Assembly: GCA_019746355.1 (NCBI GenBank)
Contig: JAIESC010000081.1
Span: forward strand, 7,149-71,148
Length of the DNA: 64,000 bases
DNA from: Xanthobacteraceae bacterium
Lineage (GTDB): Bacteria > Pseudomonadota > Alphaproteobacteria > Rhizobiales > Xanthobacteraceae
Direction: 5' to 3'
Part shown: in pieces, positions 16,993 to 25,817 of the stretch
Position numbering within the stretch: position 1 is the stretch's first letter
How the letters are laid out: each line of letters starts with the position of its first letter
Position numbers and translations under genes: made by a program
Notes under the pieces: generated by a model
The model's input: the letters and a program-made list of their open reading frames with translations, nothing else
Told to the model about the DNA's origin: nothing
The model's database searches: none

Positions 16993-18471
16993 ATGTTCGA
17001 TTTCGAAAAACGCTTCGACGAGATCGGCCGGCAGACGGTGCTGTGCGTCGGCGACCTGATGCTCGATGCGTTCGTCTATGGCGACGTCTCGCGCGTCTCG
17101 CCGGAGGCGCCGGCGCTGGTCATTCGTGTCGGCAGCGAGGACGTGGTCGTCGGCGGCGCGGGCAATGTCGCGCGCAACATCGCGAGTCTCGGCGCGGCTG
17201 CGCTGTTCGTCGGCATCGTCGGCAACGACAGCCACGGCAAGAATTTGCAGAAGGTTCTGGCGCACAAGGGAAGCGGCATCACCGCGCGGCTCGTCGTCGA
17301 CAGGTCGCGGCCGACCACGCGGAAGCTCCGCTTCGTCTCGGCGCATCATTCGACGCATCTGCTGCGCGCCGACTGGGAGGTGGTGTCGCCGGTCGACGCA
17401 AGGACCGAGGCGCAATTGATCCGGCACGCGCTGGCGCTCCTGCCCAAGGCGCGGGCGGTGGTGCTGTCGGACTACGCCAAGGGCCTGCTGACGCCGAAGC
17501 TCATCCGCGCCGTGATCGCGCGGGCCAGGAAGCTCGGCCGGCCGGTGGTGGTCGATCCCAAGGGCATCGATTACTCGATCTACCGCGGCGCGACCATCAT
17601 CACGCCGAACCGCAAGGAGCTTGGCGAGGCGGCGCATATGCCGGTCGGCACCCTCGACGAGATCGCCGCGGCAGCGAAGGCGCTGATGAAGCAGGTCGGC
17701 AGCAAGGCGGTGCTGGTGACGCTCTCCGAGGAGGGCATGCTGCTCTGCGTTCGCGGCGGCGAGCCGGTGCACGTGCCGGCCTATTCGGTGAAGGTGCGCG
17801 ACGTGTCCGGTGCGGGCGACACGGTCGCCGCTGTGCTCGCGGTGATGCTCGGCGCCAAGGCCGACTTCGAGTCGGCGGTGCGCGCCGCCAATGCCGCGGC
17901 GTCGGTGGTGGTCGGCAAGGCCGGCACCGCGACGGTCGGGCCGTCGGAGCTGCGCGCGCGGATCCTGCCGTCGGCGACGCTTGCCGCCGAGGAGAAGATC
18001 GTCACCGACTGGCGCGACATCGACGCGCGTCTCGGTGAATGGCGCGCCGAAGACCTGCGCATCGGCTTCACCAACGGCGTGTTCGACCTGCTGCATCCGG
18101 GCCACATCAAGGTGCTGGCGCAGTCGCGCGCCGCCTGCGACCGGCTGGTGGTGGGCTTGAACAGCGACGCCTCGGTGCGGCGGCTGAAGGGCAAGGACCG
18201 GCCGATTCAGACTGAACTGGCGCGCGCCGAGGTGCTGGCGGGCCTTGAAGCGGTCGATCTCGTCATCATCTTCGGCCAGGACACTCCGCTGGAGCTGATC
18301 AAGCGCGTGAAACCGACGGTGCTGGTGAAGGGCGGCGACTATAGGCCTGATCAGGTGGTCGGGCGGGAGCTCGTTGAGTCGCTCGGCGGCAAGGTCGTGC
18401 TCGTTGATCTGGTGCCGGGTTTCTCCACGACCCGGATCGTCGAGAAATCGCGCTCGCGCAAGCGGCGCTAG
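16993..18471 (+). CDS. hldE: Bifunctional heptose-7-phosphate kinase / heptose-1-phosphate adenylyltransferase
   Basis: This 492-residue fusion performs the second and fourth steps of ADP-heptose synthesis. The N-terminal PfkB/ribokinase domain (~1-325) shows VVGGAGNVARNIASLGA and the catalytic DVSGAGDTVAAVLA. The C-terminal nucleotidyltransferase domain (~350-490) shows FTNGVFDLLHPGHIKVL (HxGH-type) and a closing ISTTR-like FSTTRIVEK. Length matches HldE. FkbM follows 17 bp downstream in the same transcription unit. Confidence 0.95.
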   Translation: MFDFEKRFDEIGRQTVLCVGDLMLDAFVYGDVSRVSPEAPALVIRVGSEDVVVGGAGNVARNIASLGAAALFVGIVGNDSHGKNLQKVLAHKGSGITARLVVDRSRPTTRKLRFVSAHHSTHLLRADWEVVSPVDARTEAQLIRHALALLPKARAVVLSDYAKGLLTPKLIRAVIARARKLGRPVVVDPKGIDYSIYRGATIITPNRKELGEAAHMPVGTLDEIAAAAKALMKQVGSKAVLVTLSEEGMLLCVRGGEPVHVPAYSVKVRDVSGAGDTVAAVLAVMLGAKADFESAVRAANAAASVVVGKAGTATVGPSELRARILPSATLAAEEKIVTDWRDIDARLGEWRAEDLRIGFTNGVFDLLHPGHIKVLAQSRAACDRLVVGLNSDASVRRLKGKDRPIQTELARAEVLAGLEAVDLVIIFGQDTPLELIKRVKPTVLVKGGDYRPDQVVGRELVESLGGKVVLVDLVPGFSTTRIVEKSRSRKRR

Positions 18472-18487
18472 GCCGCGGAGAACTTTC

Positions 18488-19213
18488 GTGGCGGTCCATC
18501 CATCGCAGCAGGAAGAAGAGAAGCTCGTCCGCGAGTTCTTTCAGGGCGGCAATTCCGGCTTCTACGTCGAGGTCGGCGCGAACCATCCGACCGACGGCTC
18601 GCAGACCTGGCACCTTGAGCAGTTCGGCTGGACCGGCGTGCTGGTCGAGCCGCAGCCGGATCTGGCGGCGTTTCTCGTCACCATGCGCAAGACCGCGAAG
18701 GTCTTCCCGGTGGCCTGCACGTCGCCGGACAATGCCGGGCAGATGATGTCGCTGCATGTCGACGGCGCCCGCTCGGGCCTCAACCGCGAGCGCATGGCGC
18801 CGGGCTCGAACGCCGAGTACGTGATCGCGGTGCCGACGCGCACGCTCGACAGCATTCTCGAGGAGGCCCGGGCGCCGGCGCCGATCGACCTGCTCTCGGT
18901 CGATGTCGAAGGCCACGAGCTCGAGGTGTTGAGCGGCTTCGACTTCCAGCGCTGGCAGCCGTTGCTGCTGTTGATCGAGGATCATGTCGGCACCCTGCAG
19001 ACGCATCGCTTTCTCAAGGCGCGCGGCTATCGGTTGCTCCGCCGCTTCGGCAACAACGGCTGGTATGTGTCGTCCGAATCGGAAGTTCAGCCTTCGCTGG
19101 GCGACCGCTTCGAAATTCTCCGCAAGTACTATCTCGCCCTGCCGTTCCGCGTGCTGCGCAACTGGTCGCGGCGCATGCGCGTGCTCTACTCCGACCTCTG
19201 GACTGGGCGGTAG
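18488..19213 (+). CDS. FkbM-family methyltransferase
   Basis: This 241-residue SAM-dependent methyltransferase has the FkbM motif I FYVEVGANHPTDGSQT, an acidic loop VLVEPQP, and IDLLSVDVEGHELEVLSGF, the FkbM catalytic segment. Such enzymes O-methylate sugars. The position after hldE suggests methylation of an LPS or polysaccharide sugar. It starts at a GTG at 18488 with CGGAGAA upstream. The longer frame inside hldE is rejected. Confidence 0.87.
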   Translation: MAVHPSQQEEEKLVREFFQGGNSGFYVEVGANHPTDGSQTWHLEQFGWTGVLVEPQPDLAAFLVTMRKTAKVFPVACTSPDNAGQMMSLHVDGARSGLNRERMAPGSNAEYVIAVPTRTLDSILEEARAPAPIDLLSVDVEGHELEVLSGFDFQRWQPLLLLIEDHVGTLQTHRFLKARGYRLLRRFGNNGWYVSSESEVQPSLGDRFEILRKYYLALPFRVLRNWSRRMRVLYSDLWTGR

Positions 19214-19217
19214 CGCG

Positions 19218-19676
19218 ATGGGCACGGCGCAAATGCTGCAAATATTGTCGTTTGGCCGCATCCTCGGCCTCGTCGTTCTGGTGCTGGGATCGTCACCCGC
19301 TCGCGCCGATGTCCTTGAGCCCGGCCTGTGGAAGATCATCACCCGGATCGAGACCGGCGGCGCGATCAGCCCGCCGCAGCAGTCGGCGAAATGCGTCACG
19401 CCCGAGCAGGCGAACGACGTCGCCACGACCTTCTCGCCCGCGCCGCGCATGGTCAATTCGGAGTGCGGCGCCATCGAGCGGAGCCTCGAGGGCACGCGGC
19501 TGCGCTGGAAGCTCGTCTGCACCGGCCAGCTCAACATGGAGCTGACCGGGGACTACACGTTCATCGACCCGCAGCACTATGCCGCAACCGTGTGGACGCG
19601 CACGGCAATGGCGGGCAGACTCATGAGCGAGACGCGGACCACGCTCTATGCCGAGCGGATTTCGGAATGTCCGTAG
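19218..19676 (+). CDS. DUF3617-family exported protein
   Basis: This 152-residue protein has a signal peptide (LGLVVLVLGSSPARA) followed by VLEPGLWKIITRIETGG, the DUF3617 opening. Cys residues in AKCVTPEQ and NSECGAIE, and LRWKLVC, TGQLNMELTGDYTF, fit the family. The fold is a small periplasmic beta-rich domain of unknown role. It starts 2 bp after the FkbM stop, so it is part of the same operon. Confidence 0.82.
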   Translation: MGTAQMLQILSFGRILGLVVLVLGSSPARADVLEPGLWKIITRIETGGAISPPQQSAKCVTPEQANDVATTFSPAPRMVNSECGAIERSLEGTRLRWKLVCTGQLNMELTGDYTFIDPQHYAATVWTRTAMAGRLMSETRTTLYAERISECP

Positions 19677-19701
19677 CCTTTCGTTGGGGGAGGATGCACG
19701 A

Positions 19702-20682
19702 ATGAAACGGCGCGATTTCATCAGGCTCGCGGGCGGCGCAGCGGCAGGTCTGGCAATGCCTGCGGTGGCGCGGGCGCAGTCCGATTATCCGAACAAGCCG
19801 GTGCGCATCATCACCCATTCTGCGCCTGGCGGCTCGCCGGACGCTTTGCTTCGCATCGTCGGCGACCGGCTGTCGCAGATGTGGGGACGCCAGGTCGTCG
19901 TGCTCAATCAGCCGGGTGCCGGCGGCTCGGTCGCGGCACGGGCCGCGGCGCAGGCCGATCCCGACGGCTACACGCTTTACATGCCGGCCTCATCCGCCTT
20001 CGTGGCGCTGCCCGGTGCGCAGCCGAACCTGCCGCTCGACGTGCCGCGTGACTTCGTGCCGGTGGGGTTCATCGCGTTGCAGCCGTTCTTCCTGTGGGTG
20101 GGCACCGCGGTCCCGGCAAGGACGCTGCCCGAGTTCATCGCTCTGGCCAAGCAGAAGCCGGGCGAGCTCTCCTACGCGGCGACCGGGCGCGGCACGCTTT
20201 CGCATCTGACCGGCGAAGGCCTGCAACTGCATGCCAACATCAAGCTGCAATTGGTGCCCTATACCGGCGGAACCGCGCAGGCCTTGAACGATGTCATTGC
20301 CGGGCGTGTGCCGATGGTGATCGACGCCTACCCGCCGCTGGTCGGCGCGATGCAGTCCGGCCATGTCAGGCCGCTCGCGGTCGGTTCCGATAAGCGGCTT
20401 GCTGCGTTTCCCGACCTGCCGACCATGCAGGAGACGCTGCCGGGCTTCCGCTCCAACGGCTGGCTGGCGCTGGTCGCGCCGCTCGGCACGCCGGACGCGA
20501 TCGTGCAAAAGCTGAACGCGGATCTGCGTGCGGCGGTGCTCGATCCTGCCACCAAGGAGAAGCTCGAGACGACCGGCAACTTCCCCAATCCGATGACGGC
20601 GCAGGAGCTGCTCGCCTTTATCCAGGGCGAGCAGAAAATGTGGAAGCCTGTCGTGGAGGCGATCGCGCGCAGTCCGAGCTAG
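19702..20682 (+). CDS. Bug-family (TctC-like) periplasmic solute receptor
   Basis: This 326-residue receptor has a Tat-type leader ([20 protein letters not shown]). Bug motifs are [45 protein letters not shown] and [13 protein letters not shown]. It is the third orphan Bug receptor in the window. It follows DUF3617 by 25 bp with GGGGGAGG upstream. Its TAG shares the CTAG palindrome with the stop of the convergent PhnA-like gene. Confidence 0.88.
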   Translation: MKRRDFIRLAGGAAAGLAMPAVARAQSDYPNKPVRIITHSAPGGSPDALLRIVGDRLSQMWGRQVVVLNQPGAGGSVAARAAAQADPDGYTLYMPASSAFVALPGAQPNLPLDVPRDFVPVGFIALQPFFLWVGTAVPARTLPEFIALAKQKPGELSYAATGRGTLSHLTGEGLQLHANIKLQLVPYTGGTAQALNDVIAGRVPMVIDAYPPLVGAMQSGHVRPLAVGSDKRLAAFPDLPTMQETLPGFRSNGWLALVAPLGTPDAIVQKLNADLRAAVLDPATKEKLETTGNFPNPMTAQELLAFIQGEQKMWKPVVEAIARSPS

Positions 20683-21029
20683 GCCTTTTTCACGAACGCC
20701 GACTTCAGTTTCATCGCGCCGATGCCATCGATCTTGCAGTCGATGTCGTGTCCATCGGTTGATTCGGTCAGCCGGATGTTCCTGACCTTGGTCCCTACTT
20801 TGACGACCGATGACGATCCCTTGATCTTCAGGTCCTTGATCACGACGACGCTGTCCCCGTCCGACAGCAGATTGCCGTGGGCGTCGCGCACGCCGGTATC
20901 ATCCGGGGCCTCCACGGCTTCGACGGCCCCGGCGCTCCATTCGTGGGCGCATTCGGGGCACACCCAGAGATCCCGATCCTGATAGGCATGTTCGGAATTA
21001 CATTTCGGACATTTCATGCTGTCGTTCAT
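20679..21029 (-). CDS. PhnA/YjdM-type zinc-ribbon protein
   Basis: This 116-residue protein has an N-terminal zinc ribbon ([11 protein letters not shown], then VCPECAHEW) and the C-terminal PhnA domain with [28 protein letters not shown] and [21 protein letters not shown]. The family was once linked to phosphonate use, but its function is not established. The start at 21029 ([10 protein letters not shown]) is chosen. An ATG 12 bp later is equally possible. Convergent with the Bug receptor. Confidence 0.88.
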   Translation of the reverse strand: MNDSMKCPKCNSEHAYQDRDLWVCPECAHEWSAGAVEAVEAPDDTGVRDAHGNLLSDGDSVVVIKDLKIKGSSSVVKVGTKVRNIRLTESTDGHDIDCKIDGIGAMKLKSAFVKKA

Positions 21030-21283
21030 GATCGACTTCATTCCAGTGATGACGCCGCGCACCGTAGGTTCAAGCCGGGGCAAATCAAGAGAAAAGAGCG
21101 TGCAGCTGCCTCGTGCCCGCTGCCCGTTTGCCGGCGTTGTGCGCGCGCCGTTCGGCCGACGCGATTGTGTTGACGAGCAGCATGGTCACTGTCGGTGGCG
21201 CGCCACGTTGCGGGTTGATGTTCCTTTGATGGATAGGACCGACTAGTTATCGGCCTGTTCGAACGGTGTGTAGTACCGTTATA

Positions 21284-21558
21284 CGTACCGTTCTGCGCAT
21301 CATGCGCTGGTACCTCGATCTCGCGAACCACAATGAAGTTGCGGCGATCTCGGGCTGCCTGACCAGGCAGCCGCCGAGCGGTTCGGCTGGCCGTTCACCA
21401 AGAACGACTATCACGCGCCCGGCATGAGGCTGGACCTCGACGCGCTGCAAAGAGACGTTGCGCTGATGAAAGATCTGGGCTTCACGAAGAGCGACATCGA
21501 CGTAAAGAAGCACAGCGATCTCAGCCTCTTTGAGGTCGAGGCTGCGCGGCTGAAATAG
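21284..21558 (+). pseudogene. C-terminal remnant of a NitT/TauT-type ABC substrate-binding protein
   Basis: Two frames read as one protein tail. RIMRWYLDLANHNEVAAIS is in one frame (to about 21355). GLPDQAAERFGWPFTKNDY, then GMRLDLDALQRDVALMKDLG, is in another and ends in DLSLFEVEAARLK and a stop at 21556-21558. This pattern is the C-terminus of NMT1/SsuA-like periplasmic binding proteins. The N-terminal two thirds are absent and there is a frameshift, so it is a decayed fragment. It marks the left edge of the catabolic island. Confidence 0.55.
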
Positions 21559-21580
21559 CCGTTCCGGAATGATGCTGCCT

Positions 21581-22369
21581 TCAGCCGTGGCGCAGAAACT
21601 CATCGAGCGTCTGGGTAGATGGCAGCGCAAACCCTGACTGCGGGATGCGGCTCGCGACCGAAACGCCGAGGTGCCTCAGCTTGATCGCCATTTCGGTGGC
21701 TTTAATCACCACCGTCACGCCGTTGACGATCGGCGCGCCATCGACATTGGCCTCCGGTTCTTGGCCGAACAACATCATCGGAATGCCTCCGGTCGGCACG
21801 ATGACATCAGCACCGCTGTCGATGAGGCGACGCGCCTCACGTTCGAAAATGGCATGCAGCTCCGACTTTTTCGCAGGCGACGTGAATGCCTCCATGTAGT
21901 CGCCGATGCTGGCGTTGATGGCGCGAACTCCGGCGATCCGGTGTTGCAGCCCATAACGAGAGATCTGCTCGTTATGGGTCGGTACGAAGGCAGGGTTGAT
22001 CGCCAGCAGGCCGAGCTTTCGGCCCATGGTACAGGCATGGAGCAGGGTCGCTTCACCCAGGCCCAGCACCGGTATTTTCACCGTCGCTCTCGCGTCATAA
22101 AGGCCGACATCCTGAAAGTGGTTCATGAAGAAGGCGTCATAGCCCTCCCGCTCGGCCGCAATCGCGCCACGCACCACCTCGCGCGAGAATCGAAATTCGG
22201 ACAGCGCGTGCACGGTCGTGATCGAAGGGGTCATGGTCTTGAAATCGAGTTCGAAGCCGGGGTCGGTGCAGGCTTTCATGTGCGGCATCAGCTGCGCCAG
22301 GTAATTGCGGTGGCCGACCTGATCGGTGGCGCCTTGAGCCCAGATGCGGTGTTTCTTCGTTTCGTCCAA
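21581..22369 (-). CDS. Asp/Glu/hydantoin racemase-family protein without the usual cysteines
   Basis: This 262-residue protein resembles hydantoin/aspartate racemases: an N-terminal WAQGATDQVGH, EGYDAFFMNHFQDVGLYDAR, LGLGEATLLHACTMGRKLGLL and SGADVIVPTGGIPMML. In active racemases the strands ending MNHF and VPTG carry the two catalytic Cys. Here Asn/His and Thr/Gly stand there. It may be a decarboxylase, an isomerase of another chemistry or a binding protein. It is last gene of the minus-strand catabolic operon, 195 bp after the cyclase gene. Confidence 0.72.
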   Translation of the reverse strand: MDETKKHRIWAQGATDQVGHRNYLAQLMPHMKACTDPGFELDFKTMTPSITTVHALSEFRFSREVVRGAIAAEREGYDAFFMNHFQDVGLYDARATVKIPVLGLGEATLLHACTMGRKLGLLAINPAFVPTHNEQISRYGLQHRIAGVRAINASIGDYMEAFTSPAKKSELHAIFEREARRLIDSGADVIVPTGGIPMMLFGQEPEANVDGAPIVNGVTVVIKATEMAIKLRHLGVSVASRIPQSGFALPSTQTLDEFLRHG

Positions 22370-22564
22370 TTTGCCCTCCTTTTATTGAGCGGCCCCGGCC
22401 GACAGCGGCCATGCGATCGACAGATGGATCAGCAGGCTACTGTAAATTCGTGGTGTTGGGCGCTGTCGATCGAAAACGCCAGATTGATCGTCCAGCCTTC
22501 CAACATCTAGGGCTTTGAATTGTACCTGTTCGCGGTAATGCCGCCTTGCGATTTGTGCGGCGTG

Positions 22565-23389
22565 TCATCGAGTCCCATGAGAACCGTGCCGAGCGGTGCT
22601 CTCCACCAGTGCCAGGGCGCGTACGGGCGAGCCGCTACCGCCCAATATCTTCAGTGGTGCCGCAATGATCAATGCGCCCGTCGGCGGCAGCAGATCAAGA
22701 TTACCCAGGCATTGCAGACCGAAGCGACCATTGCCATGCATGATGGCGTGACACGGATACGGCGGACGGAAATGCGCCGCCTGTCCTGCGTCCGTGCCGA
22801 TAGTCTCCGAGCCGAAGCCGATCACGTGCCGCTCGTGTACGAGGAACTCGACTGCCGACACATCAGGCCCAGGCGAATGTTGTCCGGCCTCGTTGAAATT
22901 TTGATATGCAACAGGATCGCTGCGCTTCGACCAGTCCGTCCGCATGAGCAACCAGGCGCCTGGCGGAATCCGGCCGTAGCGTTGTTCCCATTCTCGCAAT
23001 CGCTCGGCAGTAAGTAAAAAGTCTGCATCACGCGCGGCATCTGCTGAGCAGTCCACCACGCACGCCGGCGCGATAAACGAGCTTTCCAGCAGCGTATCGG
23101 TCGATGCGTGGGGCAGGTCACGGCCGGTGATCCAGTGTATGGGCGCATCGAAGTGAGTGCCGGAATGTTCACCGAACGAGATGTTGTTCCAATAGACGTT
23201 GGGCCCACGTTCGTCGTAGTGCGAAATTTCTTCCATTCGAAACGGCGCGCATTGATCGAATTCCGGGGGCAGGACGATTTGCGGAAAGCCCGGTGTCAGC
23301 GTTTGCGACAGGTCGATGATACGCAGACGTTTGGCAGCCAGGGCCTGCGTCATTTCGCCAAGAACAGTCGCAGCTGTTTCAGTGCTCAT
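22565..23389 (-). CDS. Cyclase-family metal-dependent hydrolase (kynurenine-formamidase type)
   Basis: This 274-residue protein has the cyclase/KynB metal motif SFGEHSGTHFDAPIHW, IDLSQTLTPGFPQ at the N-terminus and a late GTDAGQAAHF. The family hydrolyses amides, lactones or cyclic intermediates with a divalent metal. The ATG at 23389 overlaps the stop of the preceding gene (ATGA), showing translational coupling. A second copy of the same subtype is at 36854 in the divergent operon. Confidence 0.85.
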   Translation of the reverse strand: MSTETAATVLGEMTQALAAKRLRIIDLSQTLTPGFPQIVLPPEFDQCAPFRMEEISHYDERGPNVYWNNISFGEHSGTHFDAPIHWITGRDLPHASTDTLLESSFIAPACVVDCSADAARDADFLLTAERLREWEQRYGRIPPGAWLLMRTDWSKRSDPVAYQNFNEAGQHSPGPDVSAVEFLVHERHVIGFGSETIGTDAGQAAHFRPPYPCHAIMHGNGRFGLQCLGNLDLLPPTGALIIAAPLKILGGSGSPVRALALVESTARHGSHGTR

Positions 23390-24636
23390 TGGTTCCACAT
23401 TTCGCGCTCGAGCGCCTTGGCGCCTTCTCGCCATTTCTTGAAGAGATCTTGGGCGACGTCGCCCGGATAGATGTCCTCGACGCCGTCCTGCAGGGCCTTC
23501 ACGACGGCCTTCGCCAACGCGGAGGGTGGCAGCTTTGGCGGCGGAATGAGCTGTGTCCACTCGTCGTCTATCGGCCCGGGGAAGGCGTTGACGACCCGAA
23601 TGCCGGCCTGACGCATCTCTGCTCTCAGCGTCTGCGAAAGCGACAAGGCCGCGGCTTTCGAAGCGCAGAATGTGCCCTGCGATGGCAGCGACGAGAGCGC
23701 ATAAATCGAAAGAATATTGACCCAAGCAGTCGATGGCACCGAACTGTCGGCGGCACGCGCCCGCATCGCCGGGCCGAAGCTTTGCGCAAGTCGCATCATG
23801 CCAAGATAGTTGATCTCCATTTCGGCGCGGGCAGTCTCGGTTCCCGGTCGATCAGAAATGCCAATGCTGCGATGGAATTCGGCGTTGTTGATGAGGATAT
23901 CAACCTTTGCGCCAACGGAACCGGCAAGATCCTGGACAGAGCGATTGTCGGTCAGATCCAGCGGTACGACGGTCACGTTTGGCAGATCCGTTATGGAGCT
24001 GAAGCCGGGTGGAAGTTTCCATGGCTCTGCAACGCCCGCCCAGATCATGTCGGCGCCTGCATCCGCAAGCGCCTTGCACAACGCATGGCCCGTGGCACTC
24101 TTGGCGTCGGTGATGAGGACTTTTCTGAATTTCGGATTGGATGTCATTTCGCGCAGTATCCTGTCGTCGGCCAGGTTGGGCGTGTCAGTTACAGGCAGGG
24201 CAATGAACGTGGCTTGTCCGGCTTTATCGAGATGCGCGCGTAGGCGCACCGGTGCATTCGCCGCCGGGCAATCCATGTGCAAGAATGCCAGGATCGTAAC
24301 GTTCTCCTTGAGTCTCACGAGTCCAAGTCGCAGTGGCACGAGATGCCGGTAATACAGTTCGTTGCTGTGATGCAGGACCGTATCTGAAATGAGTTCACCT
24401 TCGCCGCGGATCGGCTGCCAGACCAGTCGAACCGACAGACAGGCGGTGCAGGCGTCGCGCGGCGGGTATTGGATCTGCCCGCAGTCGTGACATTTCTGCA
24501 GTTCGAAGCGGCCTTCTGCCACGGCGGCCGTCAGGTGAAGCGCGGAGCGGCTGCGGCTGCCGGGCGGCAGCGTCGGCAACCGCAAAGGCAGGGTCGGGTT
24601 GCGGCGAGGCGGGCGTTTCAGGGCGTCAGTCGTCAT
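23386..24636 (-). CDS. DUF35 OB-fold/zinc-ribbon protein fused to an SDR-like domain
   Basis: This 416-residue fusion begins with a rubredoxin-like ribbon (C49, C52, C63, C66) and a DUF35 OB-fold (~70-150). An SDR-like domain (~170-400) follows. The SDR keeps INNAEF (250-254) and NILSIYALSS with Ser310. The catalytic Tyr of YxxxK is Phe323 (FCASK), and the glycine-rich loop is lost (TDAKSATGH). It is therefore probably not a working dehydrogenase. DUF35 proteins commonly pair with thiolase-like enzymes to position acyl-CoA, and the next gene upstream encodes one, overlapping by 4 bp. Confidence 0.83.
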   Translation of the reverse strand: MTTDALKRPPRRNPTLPLRLPTLPPGSRSRSALHLTAAVAEGRFELQKCHDCGQIQYPPRDACTACLSVRLVWQPIRGEGELISDTVLHHSNELYYRHLVPLRLGLVRLKENVTILAFLHMDCPAANAPVRLRAHLDKAGQATFIALPVTDTPNLADDRILREMTSNPKFRKVLITDAKSATGHALCKALADAGADMIWAGVAEPWKLPPGFSSITDLPNVTVVPLDLTDNRSVQDLAGSVGAKVDILINNAEFHRSIGISDRPGTETARAEMEINYLGMMRLAQSFGPAMRARAADSSVPSTAWVNILSIYALSSLPSQGTFCASKAAALSLSQTLRAEMRQAGIRVVNAFPGPIDDEWTQLIPPPKLPPSALAKAVVKALQDGVEDIYPGDVAQDLFKKWREGAKALEREMWNQ

Positions 24637-25817
24637 GCGGCACGTCCCAGGGCACGTCGCAGGATCGCCGCGCCGCTGCAGAGCCCGCGGTCGTAGTTGA
24701 TCATGCCGAAGCCGCTCACAAGAGCGTGTTTCGCGCCGGCAACCTGAGTTTTACCAGCGTGGTCGGTGAGCTGACGGATGGCCTGAACCAGTCCGAGGAA
24801 ACCGCCAGCTGCGCCGGCCTGGCCGACGGACAATTGACCACCGGAGGTATTGAACGGAAATGTCCCTTCGATCGAAAAAGTATTGTTGCGAATGAAGTCG
24901 GGCGCTTCACCGGCGCGGCAAAATCCGAGCCCTTCGATCTGCAGGCAATTGATGATCGGGTAGTCATCATAGGCCTCGAACAGGTCCATATCCTTCGGCC
25001 CAACCCCGGCCTGGGCATACAGATCATCGCAATCAAGCACCCATCCTCCACGCTCCTGGATAGGATCGTCGGGAAAGGCATTGTGGCGCTCGATGGTGCC
25101 GGCAATTCGCGCATAGGGGATGCCGAGATGCTTTGCGCGATCTTCAAGCATCACGATGAAGCCTTCCGCGCCGGCGCACGGCATCACGCAATCGAACAGT
25201 TTCAGGGGGTCTGCGATCGGGCGCGCGTCCAAATATTCATCGAGCGTCAGGGGCTTCTTGAAAAGCGCATGCGGAAAGCGAAGCGCATTGTCCCGCTGTG
25301 CCACGCACAGCTTGCCGAAGTCCTCCGGCCGGGCGCCGTGCCGGCGCATGTAATGTGAGGTCAGAAATGCGAAACTGGCATTTGGTCCGCCCGACCCGAA
25401 CGGATAGACGGCATCGCGCGCGAAGCGTGAGAAGTTTGCGAGATTCAGCCGGAATGAATCAACATGATTGGTGTCGCCCGCTATGCAGGCCACGATATCC
25501 GCGTCGCCATTCTGCACCGCGCGAGCCGCGCGCCGCAGCCCAATAACGCCGCTCGCGCCCCCGAACGGCAGGTGGTCAAGCCATCGCGGACTGAAGCCGA
25601 GATGCTGCGTCAATCCCACGGCTGTATCGGGAAATAGTGTGAAGCTGGAGACACCGAGCCCATCGATCTGGTCCTTCTTGAGTCTAGACGATTTCAGCAG
25701 TGCCGCCAGCGCGCGCGCGAGAAACCACTGCGCGTCTTGGTCTGAATAACGGACATACGGGATTGTGACCGGCGCTACGACGGCGACGCCATCATATCTG
25801 GTCCGTGTGCGTGTCAT
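24633..25817 (-). CDS. Thiolase-like (SCP-x/Ltp2-type) protein
   Basis: This 394-residue thiolase-fold protein has GVSSFTLFPDT, GDADIVACIAGDTNH, LTSHYMRRHGARPEDFGKL and a C-terminal NTSGGQLSVGQAGAAGG with GFGMINYDRG. The nucleophilic Cys segment of thiolases is replaced by LPFGGASGVIG, with no Cys. Cys-less thiolase-like proteins that partner DUF35 domains include Ltp2-type retro-aldolases of steroid side-chain breakdown. A C-C lyase role here is inferred. It overlaps the DUF35-SDR gene by 4 bp and the oxidoreductase gene by 4 bp. Confidence 0.83.
   Translation of the reverse strand: MTRTRTRYDGVAVVAPVTIPYVRYSDQDAQWFLARALAALLKSSRLKKDQIDGLGVSSFTLFPDTAVGLTQHLGFSPRWLDHLPFGGASGVIGLRRAARAVQNGDADIVACIAGDTNHVDSFRLNLANFSRFARDAVYPFGSGGPNASFAFLTSHYMRRHGARPEDFGKLCVAQRDNALRFPHALFKKPLTLDEYLDARPIADPLKLFDCVMPCAGAEGFIVMLEDRAKHLGIPYARIAGTIERHNAFPDDPIQERGGWVLDCDDLYAQAGVGPKDMDLFEAYDDYPIINCLQIEGLGFCRAGEAPDFIRNNTFSIEGTFPFNTSGGQLSVGQAGAAGGFLGLVQAIRQLTDHAGKTQVAGAKHALVSGFGMINYDRGLCSGAAILRRALGRAA

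Noticed and set aside
15802..18105. 767-aa minus-strand open frame opposite hldD and hldE
   Set aside because: It mirrors the codon pattern of the real genes, with Arg/His/Leu-rich shadow composition.
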